This document shows, piece by piece, positions 27,834-36,604 of a stretch of DNA of 64,000 bases. The notes below the pieces were generated by a model. The model was given only the letters and a program-made list of their open reading frames with translations. It ran no database searches and had not been told where the DNA came from. The translations under genes and the position numbers were made by a program. The first letter of the stretch is position 1; every line of letters starts with the position of its first letter. The stretch comes from Thermoleophilia bacterium UBA6103 (GTDB lineage: Bacteria; Actinomycetota; Thermoleophilia; UBA2241), in the NCBI GenBank assembly GCA_002423545.1, contig DIWP01000056.1, positions 1 to 64,000 of the forward strand, given 5' to 3'.

Positions 27834-29027
27834 GTGGCAGAGCGACGCGTAGTGAGGTACCTCTCGCGGGCCGACGTCCAGCGCTGCCTGCCGCCGATCG
27901 GCGGTCAGATCGACCTGGCGGAAGAGGCGCTGCTGGCGCTCACGCGCGATACCGCCGAGGTGCCGGCACTCATCGGCGTCCATCCGCGCGACGATGCCTT
28001 CCTGCACGCCATGCCCGCCTGGGACAAGATGAGTGACATCGTTGGCATCAAGTGGGTGAGTCACTACCCGCTCAATCCGACGCTCGGGCTGCCGGCGGTG
28101 AGCGGCCTGGTGGTCATCAACGACGCCGAGACCGGCCTGCCGGTATGCATCATGGACGGCACCGAGATCACCGCCCGGCGCACGGCCGCGGTCAGCGGTG
28201 CCGCGGTGCGCCTGTTCGCTCCGCTGCCGGCCTCCGGACACCAGGCCGGTGCTGGGGTCGGGCGGGTCGCGGGCAGTCGGGAACGCGGACCTGCCGTCGA
28301 CGGTGTCGACCCGTGCGCCGGTCGCGAGGGTCAACGTACCTATGCGATCGGGTTCGTCGGCGCCGGCAACCAGGCACGCATGCATCTGGAGATGCTCGTC
28401 GACACGATCGGTCGGGTACGCGTGCGGGCCTACGATGCGGTGAGCGGCCGTGCCGAGGCGTTCGTGGAGGAGGCGGCACACTCTCGCTGTGTGGCCGCGG
28501 CCGCGGTGGCTGAAGATGCGGCCGCCGCCTGTCGCGACGCCGACATCGTGGTCTCGGTGGCGTCGTCGCGGACGCTCGGCCAGAAGGTGGTCACGCCGGA
28601 CATGCTCACGCCGCACTGCCTCGTCCTGACCGTGGATTGGGCGATCATGCTGACGTCCTCTCTCGGACAGGACGCGGGGCTGTTCCTGGTCGACGACCTC
28701 GTGCAGTTCACTCAGGCTCGGGAAGGTACTGAGCAGGAGTGGTTCACCGGCTACCCCCGGGCGCACGGGTCGCTCGGCCGGGCACTGCTGGCCGCCGAGC
28801 GGATCGCGACATCGGATGCGGGCGGTGGCACGCCGGGCGCGGACGCGTCCGGCGGTCCGGTGTCACGGGCGCCGGTCCGGGAGGCGGTCGCCGCGGCGCT
28901 GGGTGGGCGGGCCGACGGGCGTATCCTGGTCGCCACGCTCGGCGTGGGGGCGGTGGACATCGTCACCGCCGGCGCCGTGTACCGCGTGGCGCTTCAGGAG
29001 GGTGTGGGCCGGGAGTTGCCGGCGTGA
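27834..29027 (+). CDS. Ornithine cyclodeaminase/mu-crystallin family protein, copy 2
   Basis: This 397-residue homologue has GIKWVSHYPLNP, MDGTEITARRTAAVSG, the Rossmann motif YAIGFVGAGNQARMHLEML and a C-terminal TLGVGAVDIVTAGAVYR. An insertion of about 35 residues rich in Gly, Arg and Ala separates the substrate and nucleotide domains, and a second Gly/Pro-rich insertion lies near residue 330, making it longer than the usual ~320-330. The GTG at 27834 follows GGAGGGGG. TATAGT (27766-27771) could be a -10 giving this gene its own promoter. The reaction is probably reduction or deamination of a cyclic or linear imino/amino acid; the substrate is unknown. Confidence 0.83.
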   Translation: MAERRVVRYLSRADVQRCLPPIGGQIDLAEEALLALTRDTAEVPALIGVHPRDDAFLHAMPAWDKMSDIVGIKWVSHYPLNPTLGLPAVSGLVVINDAETGLPVCIMDGTEITARRTAAVSGAAVRLFAPLPASGHQAGAGVGRVAGSRERGPAVDGVDPCAGREGQRTYAIGFVGAGNQARMHLEMLVDTIGRVRVRAYDAVSGRAEAFVEEAAHSRCVAAAAVAEDAAAACRDADIVVSVASSRTLGQKVVTPDMLTPHCLVLTVDWAIMLTSSLGQDAGLFLVDDLVQFTQAREGTEQEWFTGYPRAHGSLGRALLAAERIATSDAGGGTPGADASGGPVSRAPVREAVAAALGGRADGRILVATLGVGAVDIVTAGAVYRVALQEGVGRELPA

Positions 29028-29052
29028 CGTCTGCCGGCCCCGGCCGGTCGCA

Positions 29053-29091
29053 CTCTCACAGGCGGAGTCCGCCGCTCTCACAGGCGGAGTC
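29053..29091. repeat. Tandem direct repeat, 17 nt x 2
   Basis: CTCTCACAGGCGGAGTC occurs at 29053-29069 and 29075-29091 (period 22), starting 26 bases after the stop of the second cyclodeaminase gene. It is a small intergenic duplication of unknown role. The rest of 29092-29267 holds no convincing gene. Confidence 0.8.
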
Positions 29092-29165
29092 ATGAGCGCC
29101 TGCTCGCATGCCGATGAAGGGCATGTGCCGCTCACCGGTACGACAACGGCGGGAGGGGGTGCGAT

Positions 29166-29175
29166 GCGGTACCAT
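29166..29175 (+). promoter_or_regulatory. Extended -10-like element upstream of the PQQ-propeller gene
   Basis: GCGGTACCAT is identical to the decamer upstream of yajQ (53640-53649). It ends 92 bases before the ATG at 29268. Confidence 0.3.
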
Positions 29176-29267
29176 GCACCCTTGAGGGGCGGCGGACGTA
29201 TGGATGGGACCATGACAGACCTGCGCGCGGTGCGCGCGGGCCGCTTCCCCGCAGGGGACGGCCCCTG

Positions 29268-30878
29268 ATGGGTCGGCACGCTCCAAGCTCGCGAGCGCTG
29301 CTGATCGCAGCTCTCGTCGTCATCATCCTGGGCGCGCTGATCGCCGGCGTCGTCGTCTTCTACCGCATCGCCGTGGTCAAGGCCGGCGCCACCACGCAGC
29401 CGCCTGCCGCCGCGGACTCCCGCGACTACTCCTTCCGCTGCGTCGACGGTGACAGCGGCCGGCCGCTCGCCGGTGTCCGCTTCTCGGTGCGCATCGAGGA
29501 TTGGGACGAGAAGGAGACGCGGACGGCGACGAGCGACTCTCGGGGGCGGTTCACGGTCGCCGACGTGACGGCCGGCGCCACCGTGGTCGTCACGCCACGC
29601 CCGCCGGCAGGTTATGAAGGCTTTCCGCTCGAAGCTTCGCTGACGGAGGCCGTGGCCGCCGGCGGGGACGGCGCAGCCGGCGGCGGCTCGAGCGCCGGCG
29701 GGACCGCCTCGGTCGTCGAGCTGCCGCTCTATCGCAGCGCTCGGCAGTGGCTCTCCTGGGGCCGCACGGACGGGCGCACACGAGTAGGGCCGGAGATCGG
29801 CTTGCCGAGTGGCCGGCCGCTCTGGGTCTTCAGCTCGAAGTACAACCTCGAGTTCCCGCCGTCACTGGCCTACGGTCTCGCCTTCTTCGGGTCCTACCGT
29901 GGCTTCGTGTATGCCGTCCGGCAGAGCGACGGCGAGCTGGTCTGGCGGCACCACCCCGGTCAGCAACGCGACGCCAGCAAGTTCGCCAACCAGGTCGCCG
30001 TGAGCTCATGGACGCAGGGGTCGGGTGAGGGCAGACGACGGGTCGCCCGCGTGTACTACGCGAACCTCAACGGGGTCGTCGGAGCCCTCGACGCCTTCAC
30101 CGGCGAGCACGTCTGGCGGCGGGTGTCGGGCCGCGGGCCCGGCACCGACGACCGCACGCTGGTCTTCCGCAGCTTCGAGTCGTCGCCCCTGGTGGCCGGT
30201 GAGACGGTCTACGTCGCCTCGCGCTACCACAACGTCGACAGCGAGGCGGGCCTGTGGGCGCTCGATCGGCGGACCGGTGCGGTGCGCTGGTTCTGCAAGC
30301 TGGGCACCAACGACGCCAGCAAGATCGGATCGAGCCCGTCGTTCGCGGACGGCCGCGTATTCCTCGCCTCCTACGATGGGACGGTGTTCTGCATCGACGC
30401 GGAGAGCGGTCAGATCATCTGGAAGAGATGGCTTGGGGGCGCCTTCTACAGCACGCCGGCCGTCGAGGGCGGCAGGCTCTACATCGGCAACAAGTCGAAC
30501 GGCTACGTGTACTGCCTGGACGCCGGCGACGGCAGCATGCTGTGGGATACGTTCCTGGGCTCCAGCGTGTACGGCTCGCCGGCCGTGTGGAACGGCAGGG
30601 TGTTCGTGGGTGCGGTCTCGCATTTCACGGCGCTCGACGCCGCCGGCGGCGAGGTCATCTGGCGGTATCCCACAAAGAAGCGGGTGCTGGGGTCGGCCAG
30701 CGTGCTCGACGGCGTCGTCTACTTCTCCGACCTCGGCCACACCTACGCCTGCGACGCGCGTACCGGGAAGCTCGTATGGGAGTGGGAGGCGGGTCGCTAC
30801 TCGCCGGTGACGGCGACCCGTCACCTGATCGTCGTCTGTGGTCGCCAGCGGCTGTACGCCTTCGACCCGTCGCACTGA
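29268..30878 (+). CDS. Membrane-anchored PQQ-like beta-propeller protein
   Basis: The 536-residue protein has one N-terminal membrane anchor (about residues 9-32), a carboxypeptidase-regulatory-like beta domain (about 50-115, FRCVDGDSGRPLAGVRFSV), a Gly/Ala linker and a C-terminal eight-bladed-type propeller. The propeller shows repeated blades such as GFVYAVRQSDGELVWRH, GTVFCIDAESGQIIWKRW and GYVYCLDAGDGSMLWD. These are PQQ/BamB-like repeats used as protein-interaction or sensor scaffolds outside the membrane; an enzymatic dehydrogenase is unlikely because catalytic Asp/Ca motifs are not evident. The neighbouring NHL-repeat protein suggests a surface-propeller locus. Confidence 0.85.
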   Translation: MGRHAPSSRALLIAALVVIILGALIAGVVVFYRIAVVKAGATTQPPAAADSRDYSFRCVDGDSGRPLAGVRFSVRIEDWDEKETRTATSDSRGRFTVADVTAGATVVVTPRPPAGYEGFPLEASLTEAVAAGGDGAAGGGSSAGGTASVVELPLYRSARQWLSWGRTDGRTRVGPEIGLPSGRPLWVFSSKYNLEFPPSLAYGLAFFGSYRGFVYAVRQSDGELVWRHHPGQQRDASKFANQVAVSSWTQGSGEGRRRVARVYYANLNGVVGALDAFTGEHVWRRVSGRGPGTDDRTLVFRSFESSPLVAGETVYVASRYHNVDSEAGLWALDRRTGAVRWFCKLGTNDASKIGSSPSFADGRVFLASYDGTVFCIDAESGQIIWKRWLGGAFYSTPAVEGGRLYIGNKSNGYVYCLDAGDGSMLWDTFLGSSVYGSPAVWNGRVFVGAVSHFTALDAAGGEVIWRYPTKKRVLGSASVLDGVVYFSDLGHTYACDARTGKLVWEWEAGRYSPVTATRHLIVVCGRQRLYAFDPSH

Positions 30879-30986
30879 CGAGCGCCGGCGGTCGCCCGAC
30901 CGCTGGGGGGCGGTCTCTTCCGCGTCGCCGGGCGCCCGGCCGCCGACGGCGCTCTGCGGATGGCCGACGGCCCGGCCGGCCCACCC

Positions 30987-31015
30987 TTGACAGGCACGCT
31001 CGATGCCGCTACTGA
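30987..31015 (+). promoter_or_regulatory. Possible promoter of the KaiB-like gene
   Basis: A perfect TTGACA (30987-30992) is followed after 17 bases by TACTGA, a poor -10 match. It lies 53 bases before the GTG start. Confidence 0.3.
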
Positions 31016-31067
31016 TGGGTGTCACGTCACTCGTCCCGCTGGGACCAGCCGACACGAGGAGGCAGCG

Positions 31068-31361
31068 GTGTCACCACCCAGGTGTGTGCTCGAGCTCTAC
31101 GTGTCTGACGCCTCGGATGTCTCTCGACAGGCGATCGCCGATCTCGAGGCACTGTGTGCGGCCTCCCGGGGAAGGGAGTGGGACGTCAGTGTGATCGACG
31201 TCCTCGAGGACCCGAAGCGCGCTGAGAGAGCGCGCATCGTGGCCACGCCCACGCTGCTCCGGGTCTCTCCGGGGCCCGAGCGACGAGTCGTCGGCGACCT
31301 TGCGGACCGGGAACGCACGCTGCTCGCGCTCGATCTGCCGGCGGACGGCGGCGAGGCGTGA
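31068..31361 (+). CDS. KaiB-domain protein
   Basis: The 97-residue protein is a complete thioredoxin-like KaiB domain: LELYVSDASDVSRQAIADLE, VSVIDVLEDPKRAERARIVA, TPTLLRVSPGPERRVVGDL and the final ERTLLALDL. In cyanobacteria KaiB binds KaiC to reset the circadian clock; outside them KaiB domains occur alone or fused to sensor kinases, often with stress roles. There is no CxxC, so it is not a redox thioredoxin. AGGAGG at 31057-31062 fixes GTG 31068. No kaiC or kaiA is present in the window. It converges on the NHL-repeat gene, with 19 bases between the stops. Confidence 0.85.
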   Translation: MSPPRCVLELYVSDASDVSRQAIADLEALCAASRGREWDVSVIDVLEDPKRAERARIVATPTLLRVSPGPERRVVGDLADRERTLLALDLPADGGEA

Positions 31362-31380
31362 AACGTCGCATCCCGTCGGG

Positions 31381-32709
31381 TCACTTGACCCGCAACAGCT
31401 TGCTGGACGCCCTCTTCTGCTTGTGGCCGGCCGAGTCCGTGGCGTACACCTTCCACACGTACGTACCCTTGCTGAGCTTCTTGGTCACCGGACACGTGAA
31501 GTTGCGGTTCGTCGGTACGTTGGTGGCCCGGTAGCCGACGACGTAACGGAGCTTGCCGCCGCGCTTTCTGTACAACCTGACGCGGACCGTGCAGGTGACA
31601 CTGTCCTTGTCGTTGACGCGGCAGGGGAGCTGCGCGATGCGCCCCCGCCTGACCGTCACGCTGTATCGGGCCTTGGGTACCGGCCGTTGCGTGTCGCGTC
31701 CCGGCGCGAACTCCCAGACGGAGTTGGAGGCGCTGCCGTCGAGTACGTAGGCAAGGCCCGAGATGTCCACCGCCACGTCCTGCGGCGCCATGCCGCTGGC
31801 GCCGTTGCGTGGTGTCTTCTGGCTCCACTGGGTGACGAAGGCGCCCTTGTTGGTGAACACCTGGACGAGCCAAGGCTCGGCGGTGTCGCACACGTAGACG
31901 TAGCCGAGGTAGTCGACCGAGATGCCGGCGATACGACCGAAGAAGCCTCTACCGCTGGTGCCGAAGGCTCCCCACTTGCGGATCCAGGCGCCCGAGCCGT
32001 CCCACTTCCAGATGCAGTGGTTGCCGAGGTCGGTGACATAGACGTAGCCCCAGCGGTCGGTCGCGATGGCGACCGGGCTGAACTTGCCCTGCTGATCGGC
32101 GGAGCCGGGACAACCCCAGCTGCGCACGTACGCGCCATCCCGCGAGTACTGCTTGATGACGGGCGCGCCGTAGAAGCTCGTCCTGTCGACGACATAGACC
32201 CAGCCAGCCGGCGACACCGCGACCCTGGTGGGCTCTACCAGAGACGACCCCCATTGACGTACGTAGCCACCGGTCTTGGTGAAGACCTGGATGCGGTTGT
32301 TCGACGGGTCGGCGACGTAGACGTAGCCGTTGGCATCGACGGCGACATCTGTCGGGCCGTCGGCGCCGAACTGCCCGTCACCCGATCCTCGGCTGCCCCA
32401 CGTGCCGGTGAAGATCCCCTTGGACGAGAAGATCTGGACTCGGTGATTGCCGGTGTCGGCGACGTAGATGGAGGCGCCCTGCGTGAGCACCGCCTGGTGC
32501 CAGAGATCGGAGGCGATGGCTTCCGCCCAGCGGAACTGCCCGTTGCCGCTGCCCTGCGAGCCCCACACCCGGGCGAGACGGAAGCCCTTGGTAGGATCGG
32601 CACCGGCGGACTCGACCGCCAGAACGACCACCGCCAGAGCAGCGATCATGGCGATGAGCGCGACGCCGACAGCACGTTGCCGCAGCGGTCGCCGAGTCTC
32701 GGTCTTCAT
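31381..32709 (-). CDS. Secreted NHL-repeat beta-propeller protein
   Basis: The 442-residue product begins with a basic stretch and a membrane segment (about residues 13-36) that serves as signal peptide or anchor. A six-bladed NHL propeller follows: SIYVADTGNHRVQIF, GYVYVADPSNNRIQVF, GYVYVTDLGNHCIWKW and others, each preceded by a GSQGSGNGQF-type turn. The last ~85 residues form a beta-sandwich-like domain with two Cys and a basic C-terminus. NHL propellers usually bind proteins or polysaccharides. ATG 32709 has AGGAGGGGG 2 bases upstream. Function is unknown; an extracellular adhesion or scaffold role is inferred. Confidence 0.85.
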   Translation of the reverse strand: MKTETRRPLRQRAVGVALIAMIAALAVVVLAVESAGADPTKGFRLARVWGSQGSGNGQFRWAEAIASDLWHQAVLTQGASIYVADTGNHRVQIFSSKGIFTGTWGSRGSGDGQFGADGPTDVAVDANGYVYVADPSNNRIQVFTKTGGYVRQWGSSLVEPTRVAVSPAGWVYVVDRTSFYGAPVIKQYSRDGAYVRSWGCPGSADQQGKFSPVAIATDRWGYVYVTDLGNHCIWKWDGSGAWIRKWGAFGTSGRGFFGRIAGISVDYLGYVYVCDTAEPWLVQVFTNKGAFVTQWSQKTPRNGASGMAPQDVAVDISGLAYVLDGSASNSVWEFAPGRDTQRPVPKARYSVTVRRGRIAQLPCRVNDKDSVTCTVRVRLYRKRGGKLRYVVGYRATNVPTNRNFTCPVTKKLSKGTYVWKVYATDSAGHKQKRASSKLLRVK

Positions 32710-32881
32710 GGCCCCCTCCTTGACGCAGGACCGGTCGTCACGCAAGGAGAGGATACTCCCCGGCCGGCAAGCTGGCCAGGAACGTCACGGCGAGGTCGGC
32801 GACGTCCGGCGTTCGGTCTCGAGCCACCCTCCGGTACCGGTCGACTCACCTCTCCGGTCGTCGGTGCGCCTGGCGACCGCC

Positions 32882-34270
32882 TCAGTCCAGCCCGGCCCGC
32901 GCCTTGAAGCGTTCCACCGAGTTGATCGGGATGTCCAGCAGGCGGCTGATGTTGAACTTGGCCTCGATGGCGCCCGGCTCGTCGGGGAAGCTGCCCTGCT
33001 CGACGGGGATGAGGCCCAGACCCAGCTCGCGGCGCACCTCGCGCATCACGATGGGGTCGACCAGGTCCAGCTCCGAGACGCCGAGCTTCTCAGCGACGTA
33101 GCGCTTGCCGTCCTTGAGGCGCATGCCCAGGGTCATCTGCGTGCGGCCCACCAGGTCTCCGGCGGTCCGCATGCCGCCCATGCCCGAGGCGATCGCATGC
33201 GCGGCGTGCATGCCGATCGGGTCACCGACGCCGAGCTACAACCCGTCGGCGCCCAGCACCTGGACCAGCGCCCGCGAGACGCGGCCGAGGGCGTCGTGCG
33301 GCGGAAAGCCGCTCATCGGCACGCCGCAGACGCCCATGCCGACGTTGGGGTGCACCGGGATCTGCGCCTCGGCCACACAGGGCTTGATGATCGTGATGGT
33401 GCGGGCCACGTTCCAGGCGACCGACTTGGTCGTGTTGACGTTCACGGCCGGGCCGAAGACGGTGGCCCCGGCCTCCTGGACCACGCGCAGCTGGTCGAGC
33501 GGCCACATGCCGGCCAGGCGGCGACCCTTGTACTCAAGCTCGCCGTGCATGCCGAGCACCATCTCGGAAGCCATGCCGAGCTGGATGCCGAGGTGCGGAC
33601 AGCGCGCCCGCAGCGTCTCGGTGGCCCGCAGGGTGGCCAGGAAGTCGCCGTCGCCGGCGGCGGCGGCGGTGTCGAAGTCCATGCCGTCGGTGCCGGCCGC
33701 CCAGAGCTCGTCGGCGACGTAGCAGATGTCGTCGATCGAGGCCTCGATCGCCTCTTCCTGGGCGGCGCGCGCCTCGTCGATGCGGCCCAGTGGCAGCAGC
33801 TCCGACCAGTTCGGGAAGGGGCCGTCGGGGCGGGAGTAGCGGCCCAGGTCGGGCATGGCGCCGTACTGGGCCGGCGCCACCAGCTCCAACTGCGCCATCT
33901 TCATCGCCTGGGCGACCTCGCTGGCGATCGTCTTGACGGCCTTGTAGGAGTAGTCGAGGCTGGCCATCTCGAGCGTGTCGCTGCCGAAGGCGTCCTGGTA
34001 GATGAGCAGCTGCTCGGCGGTCGCCGGTCGCGGCAGGCCGCACGTGCCGTCAGAGCTCAGGACCACCTCTTCGCCGGGCTCGACCGAGGCGAAGCGTCCT
34101 GGTGCGGTGAAGATCTCGACGAGGTGGTCGACCTCGTTCTGGGTGAGCGGCTCGACTTTGGCCCGCTTGGCCCCGGCGGCGATGCCTGCCTCGATGTCGC
34201 TGCGGATCTCGCCGGGCGTCATCTCGACTCGGCTGCCGTCGCCGAGCCGGGTGGTGATGCGCTGCTCCAT
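32882..34270 (-). CDS. mtbB: Dimethylamine methyltransferase MtbB with in-frame UAG (pyrrolysine)
   Basis: MtbB moves a methyl group from dimethylamine to a cognate corrinoid protein. The first 344 codons (34270 to 33239) encode RYSRPDGPFPNW, the Gly/Asp-rich FDTAAAAGDGDF, GMHGELEYKGRRLAGMW and HPNVGMGVCGVPM. The frame then meets TAG at 33238-33236 within GADGL-[UAG]-LGVGDPIGM and continues without shift for another 117 codons (HAIASGMGGMRTAGDLV, LDIPINSVERFK) to TGA. Archaeal MtbB has the same GVDGI-O-VGVGDPMGM context with pyrrolysine near position 356 of 467. Full length here is 462 residues with Pyl at 345. ATG 34270 follows a GAGGGGGG. No corrinoid protein, MtbA or pyl gene is adjacent. 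Annotation pipelines would split it in two. Confidence 0.93.
33236..33238 (-). other. Amber codon predicted to be read as pyrrolysine
   Basis: The minus strand reads GGG TTG TAG CTC GGC. Sequence on both sides aligns to the active-site loop of MtbB in one uninterrupted frame, and pyrrolysine is the catalytic residue at this place in the family. Sequencing error or simple nonsense mutation is possible but would have to hit exactly this codon. Confidence 0.9.
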
Positions 34271-34591
34271 GATCCCCCCTCGGTCGCGAGCGGCGCAGCG
34301 CGCAGGTCCGTGCCCGATACGCCGTCTCTCCTGCGTCAGGGTCGCCTGACGAGCCGATGCTCTCCCCTGCGTCGGGAACGCCGGCCGTGCGGTCCGCCCG
34401 CGTCACGGTGATCCTGCCGGCCGTCCCGGCGCCGTTGAGGCGTCAAGCATACAGCGCTGCGGGCGCTCGCTTTCCGGCCGAACAGAGCGCTCGACACAGG
34501 GAGGAGCTCTGGGATGTCTGGGGAGCGGTGTCGCCGCAGAGGGGCGCGTTCGAGCGGCCGTGTCTCCCGACCGTGCCGCCGGCCGGTCTGT
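34271..34591. other. mtbB upstream region
   Basis: This 321-base stretch separates the mtbB start from the stop of the upstream diguanylate-cyclase gene on the same strand, long enough for an mtbB promoter. On the minus strand TATGCT (34450-34455 region) and a TTGACG a few bases beyond it are the only promoter-like hexamers, and they are not correctly spaced. I see no cobalamin riboswitch core and no gene. Confidence 0.5.
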
Positions 34592-36604
34592 TCAGCGCGG
34601 TGCCGCCACCTCGATGCGGTCCTTGCCCAGTCGTTTGGCGATGTACATGGCGGCATCGGCGCGGGCGACCAGGTCGTCCATGTCGGCGGCACTGGTGGGG
34701 TAGACGGCCACGCCGATGCTCACCGTGAGCCGGGCCTCACCGACCGGTGTCGCCATGCTCACGCCGCGCACCCGCTCGCGAATCCGCTCGGCGGCCGCCA
34801 CCGCGTCGTGCGCCCCCGGCAGCAGGACCGTGAACTCCTCGCCGCCGTAGCGCGCCACCAGGTCGATGCCGTCGCGCACCTCGGCGAGGATGGCCTCGGC
34901 GATCGTCCGCAGGGCATCGTCGCCGGCCTGGTGACCGAAGCGGTCGTTGAAGAGCTTGAAGCCGTCGATGTCGATCATGAGGAGGGGCAGTGGATCGCCG
35001 GAGCGGTCGGCGCGCTTGATCTCTGCCGCCAGGCGCTCGTAGAAGTGGCGGTGGTTGAAGACTCCGGTGAGGCCGTCGGTGATGGCCAGCAGCTCCAGGC
35101 GGCGGTAGAGCCGGGCTCGCTCCCAGCCGACCGCCGCCTGCTCGGCGATGGCGCGCGCCACCGCGATCTCCGGAGTACCGAAGACGTGCTCCTTGTGCTC
35201 GTGCACGATGACGAAGAAGCCCACCGCTCGGCCGCCGCTCATGAGCGGGACCGTGAGGCAGGAACGTTCGTTCTGTTCCTCCATGTCGGCGCGCGTGGCG
35301 GGGTCAAGATCGGGGTCGGCGAGTCTCTCGACGACGATCTCGCCGGCTTCCAGCCGTGGGACGTCGAGGGGGTACTCGTCGTCGGCCAGAGGCGTTCGGC
35401 GGCAGAGACGATACGTGCGGCCGACCATCTCCGGCTGGCCGGGGCCGCGGTGTTCGCAGATCGCCTTCTCGGTGACCGTCCCGTCTTCGGCGTGGTACTC
35501 GAAGACCGAGCACCAGTCGGCATCGAGAGCCTCCACCGCCACTCGGGTCAGCTCGGCGTTCACGTTGTCGATGTCGATCTCTGAGGCCAAAGTGCGACTG
35601 GCGTCCACGAGGGCGGTCAGCCGCCGGTTCTGCTCGCGTTCCCGGTCGAACTGCCGGGCGGTGTGGATGGCCAGCGCCGCCTGCTCGCCGACGGCCGTGG
35701 CGAGGTCCAGCTCCTGTTCGGTGAAGATCCGGTCCCTCTCTGTCTCGATGGAGATGAGCAGGCCGAGCGGCCGGTCTCCGAAGCGCAGCGGGACACAGAG
35801 GTAGACGTGGTCGTCCCAGCGCTCCATGATCCTGCGCGTCACGGCGTCGAGCTGGGGGTCTGACCTCATCTGGATGATGACGCGGGGTGCGCCCATCAGC
35901 TGTCTGTCCAGATCGGCCTCCGGTCCGGTGACCGGCTGGTCGAGCGCCTCCGCCCAGGCCGTCCAGCGTGACTGGTAGATGGCCGCCGTGCGCAGCTCGT
36001 CGGTTTCGGCGTCGTAGACAACGATCTCCGCCTCGGGGCTGCCGAGCGTCTCGGCGGCCAGACGCGCGATGGTGTCGAGCGTCACGTCGAGCTCGGTGGT
36101 GCTGCTCAGGACCGTGGCGATGCCGAGCAGCGTCTCCAGCTCGGTGGTACGGCTGCGCAGTTGCTCCTCCGCCCGGCGTTGATCGGTGATGTCGTGGAGC
36201 ACCCACAACGAGTGCGGCTCTCCGTCGATCTCGAGCAGTTCGATGGACGCCAGCCCCACGCGTGCGGTCCCGTCCGCGGCGATGAACTCGGTCTCCCGCC
36301 CGTCGACGCGACCGCGTTCCACCAGCTCCGTGAGGGCCCGTTCGCGTTCGTCCGGCGAGGGCCACAGGCCGACCTCGAGGGTGGTCCTGCCGATGACCTC
36401 GGCGGGTGACCGGCCGGCTATCTCCGCGAAGGCGTCGTTGACATCGACGATGCGGCCCTCCGGATACGTGACCAGCCCCATCGCATCGGGGTGGCGGCGA
36501 AAGATCGGCGGTAGTCGCGCAGCGCCGGGCCACCGGAGCATCCCGTAGGGCTCGATCGCCTGTCCTCCTGTCCCGTTCTCGCGGTCCTTCATGGCGTGCG
36601 TCAT
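34592..36604 (-). CDS. PAS-GAF-GAF-GGDEF diguanylate cyclase
   Basis: The 670-residue cytoplasmic protein would synthesise c-di-GMP from two GTP in response to signals sensed by its N-terminal domains. Order: a PAS domain (about residues 35-150; DAFAEIAGRSPAEVIGRTTL, ending HDITDQRRAEEQL), a GAF domain (about 165-330), a second GAF domain (about 345-500) and a C-terminal GGDEF domain with DGLTGVFNHRHFYERL and the active-site variant GGEEF (RYGGEEFTVLLPG). No membrane segment and no EAL domain. ATG 36604 is chosen; ATG 36592 is an alternative, and neither has a strong Shine-Dalgarno. It is divergent from the TIM-barrel gene. Confidence 0.9.
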   Translation of the reverse strand: MTHAMKDRENGTGGQAIEPYGMLRWPGAARLPPIFRRHPDAMGLVTYPEGRIVDVNDAFAEIAGRSPAEVIGRTTLEVGLWPSPDERERALTELVERGRVDGRETEFIAADGTARVGLASIELLEIDGEPHSLWVLHDITDQRRAEEQLRSRTTELETLLGIATVLSSTTELDVTLDTIARLAAETLGSPEAEIVVYDAETDELRTAAIYQSRWTAWAEALDQPVTGPEADLDRQLMGAPRVIIQMRSDPQLDAVTRRIMERWDDHVYLCVPLRFGDRPLGLLISIETERDRIFTEQELDLATAVGEQAALAIHTARQFDREREQNRRLTALVDASRTLASEIDIDNVNAELTRVAVEALDADWCSVFEYHAEDGTVTEKAICEHRGPGQPEMVGRTYRLCRRTPLADDEYPLDVPRLEAGEIVVERLADPDLDPATRADMEEQNERSCLTVPLMSGGRAVGFFVIVHEHKEHVFGTPEIAVARAIAEQAAVGWERARLYRRLELLAITDGLTGVFNHRHFYERLAAEIKRADRSGDPLPLLMIDIDGFKLFNDRFGHQAGDDALRTIAEAILAEVRDGIDLVARYGGEEFTVLLPGAHDAVAAAERIRERVRGVSMATPVGEARLTVSIGVAVYPTSAADMDDLVARADAAMYIAKRLGKDRIEVAAPR

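Noticed and set aside
33209..33211. Separate short gene starting at ATG 33211, downstream of the TAG in mtbB
   Set aside because: The eight codons between the TAG and this ATG (LGVGDPIG) already match the MtbB family, and there is no ribosome-binding site, so it is the continuation of one gene.
32468..34411. Long plus-strand frame antisense to mtbB
   Set aside because: The minus strand encodes unmistakable MtbB on both sides of the amber codon; the plus frame matches nothing.
34271..34591. Cobalamin riboswitch in front of the corrinoid-dependent mtbB
   Set aside because: No B12-box-like core or long structured leader is visible by eye.
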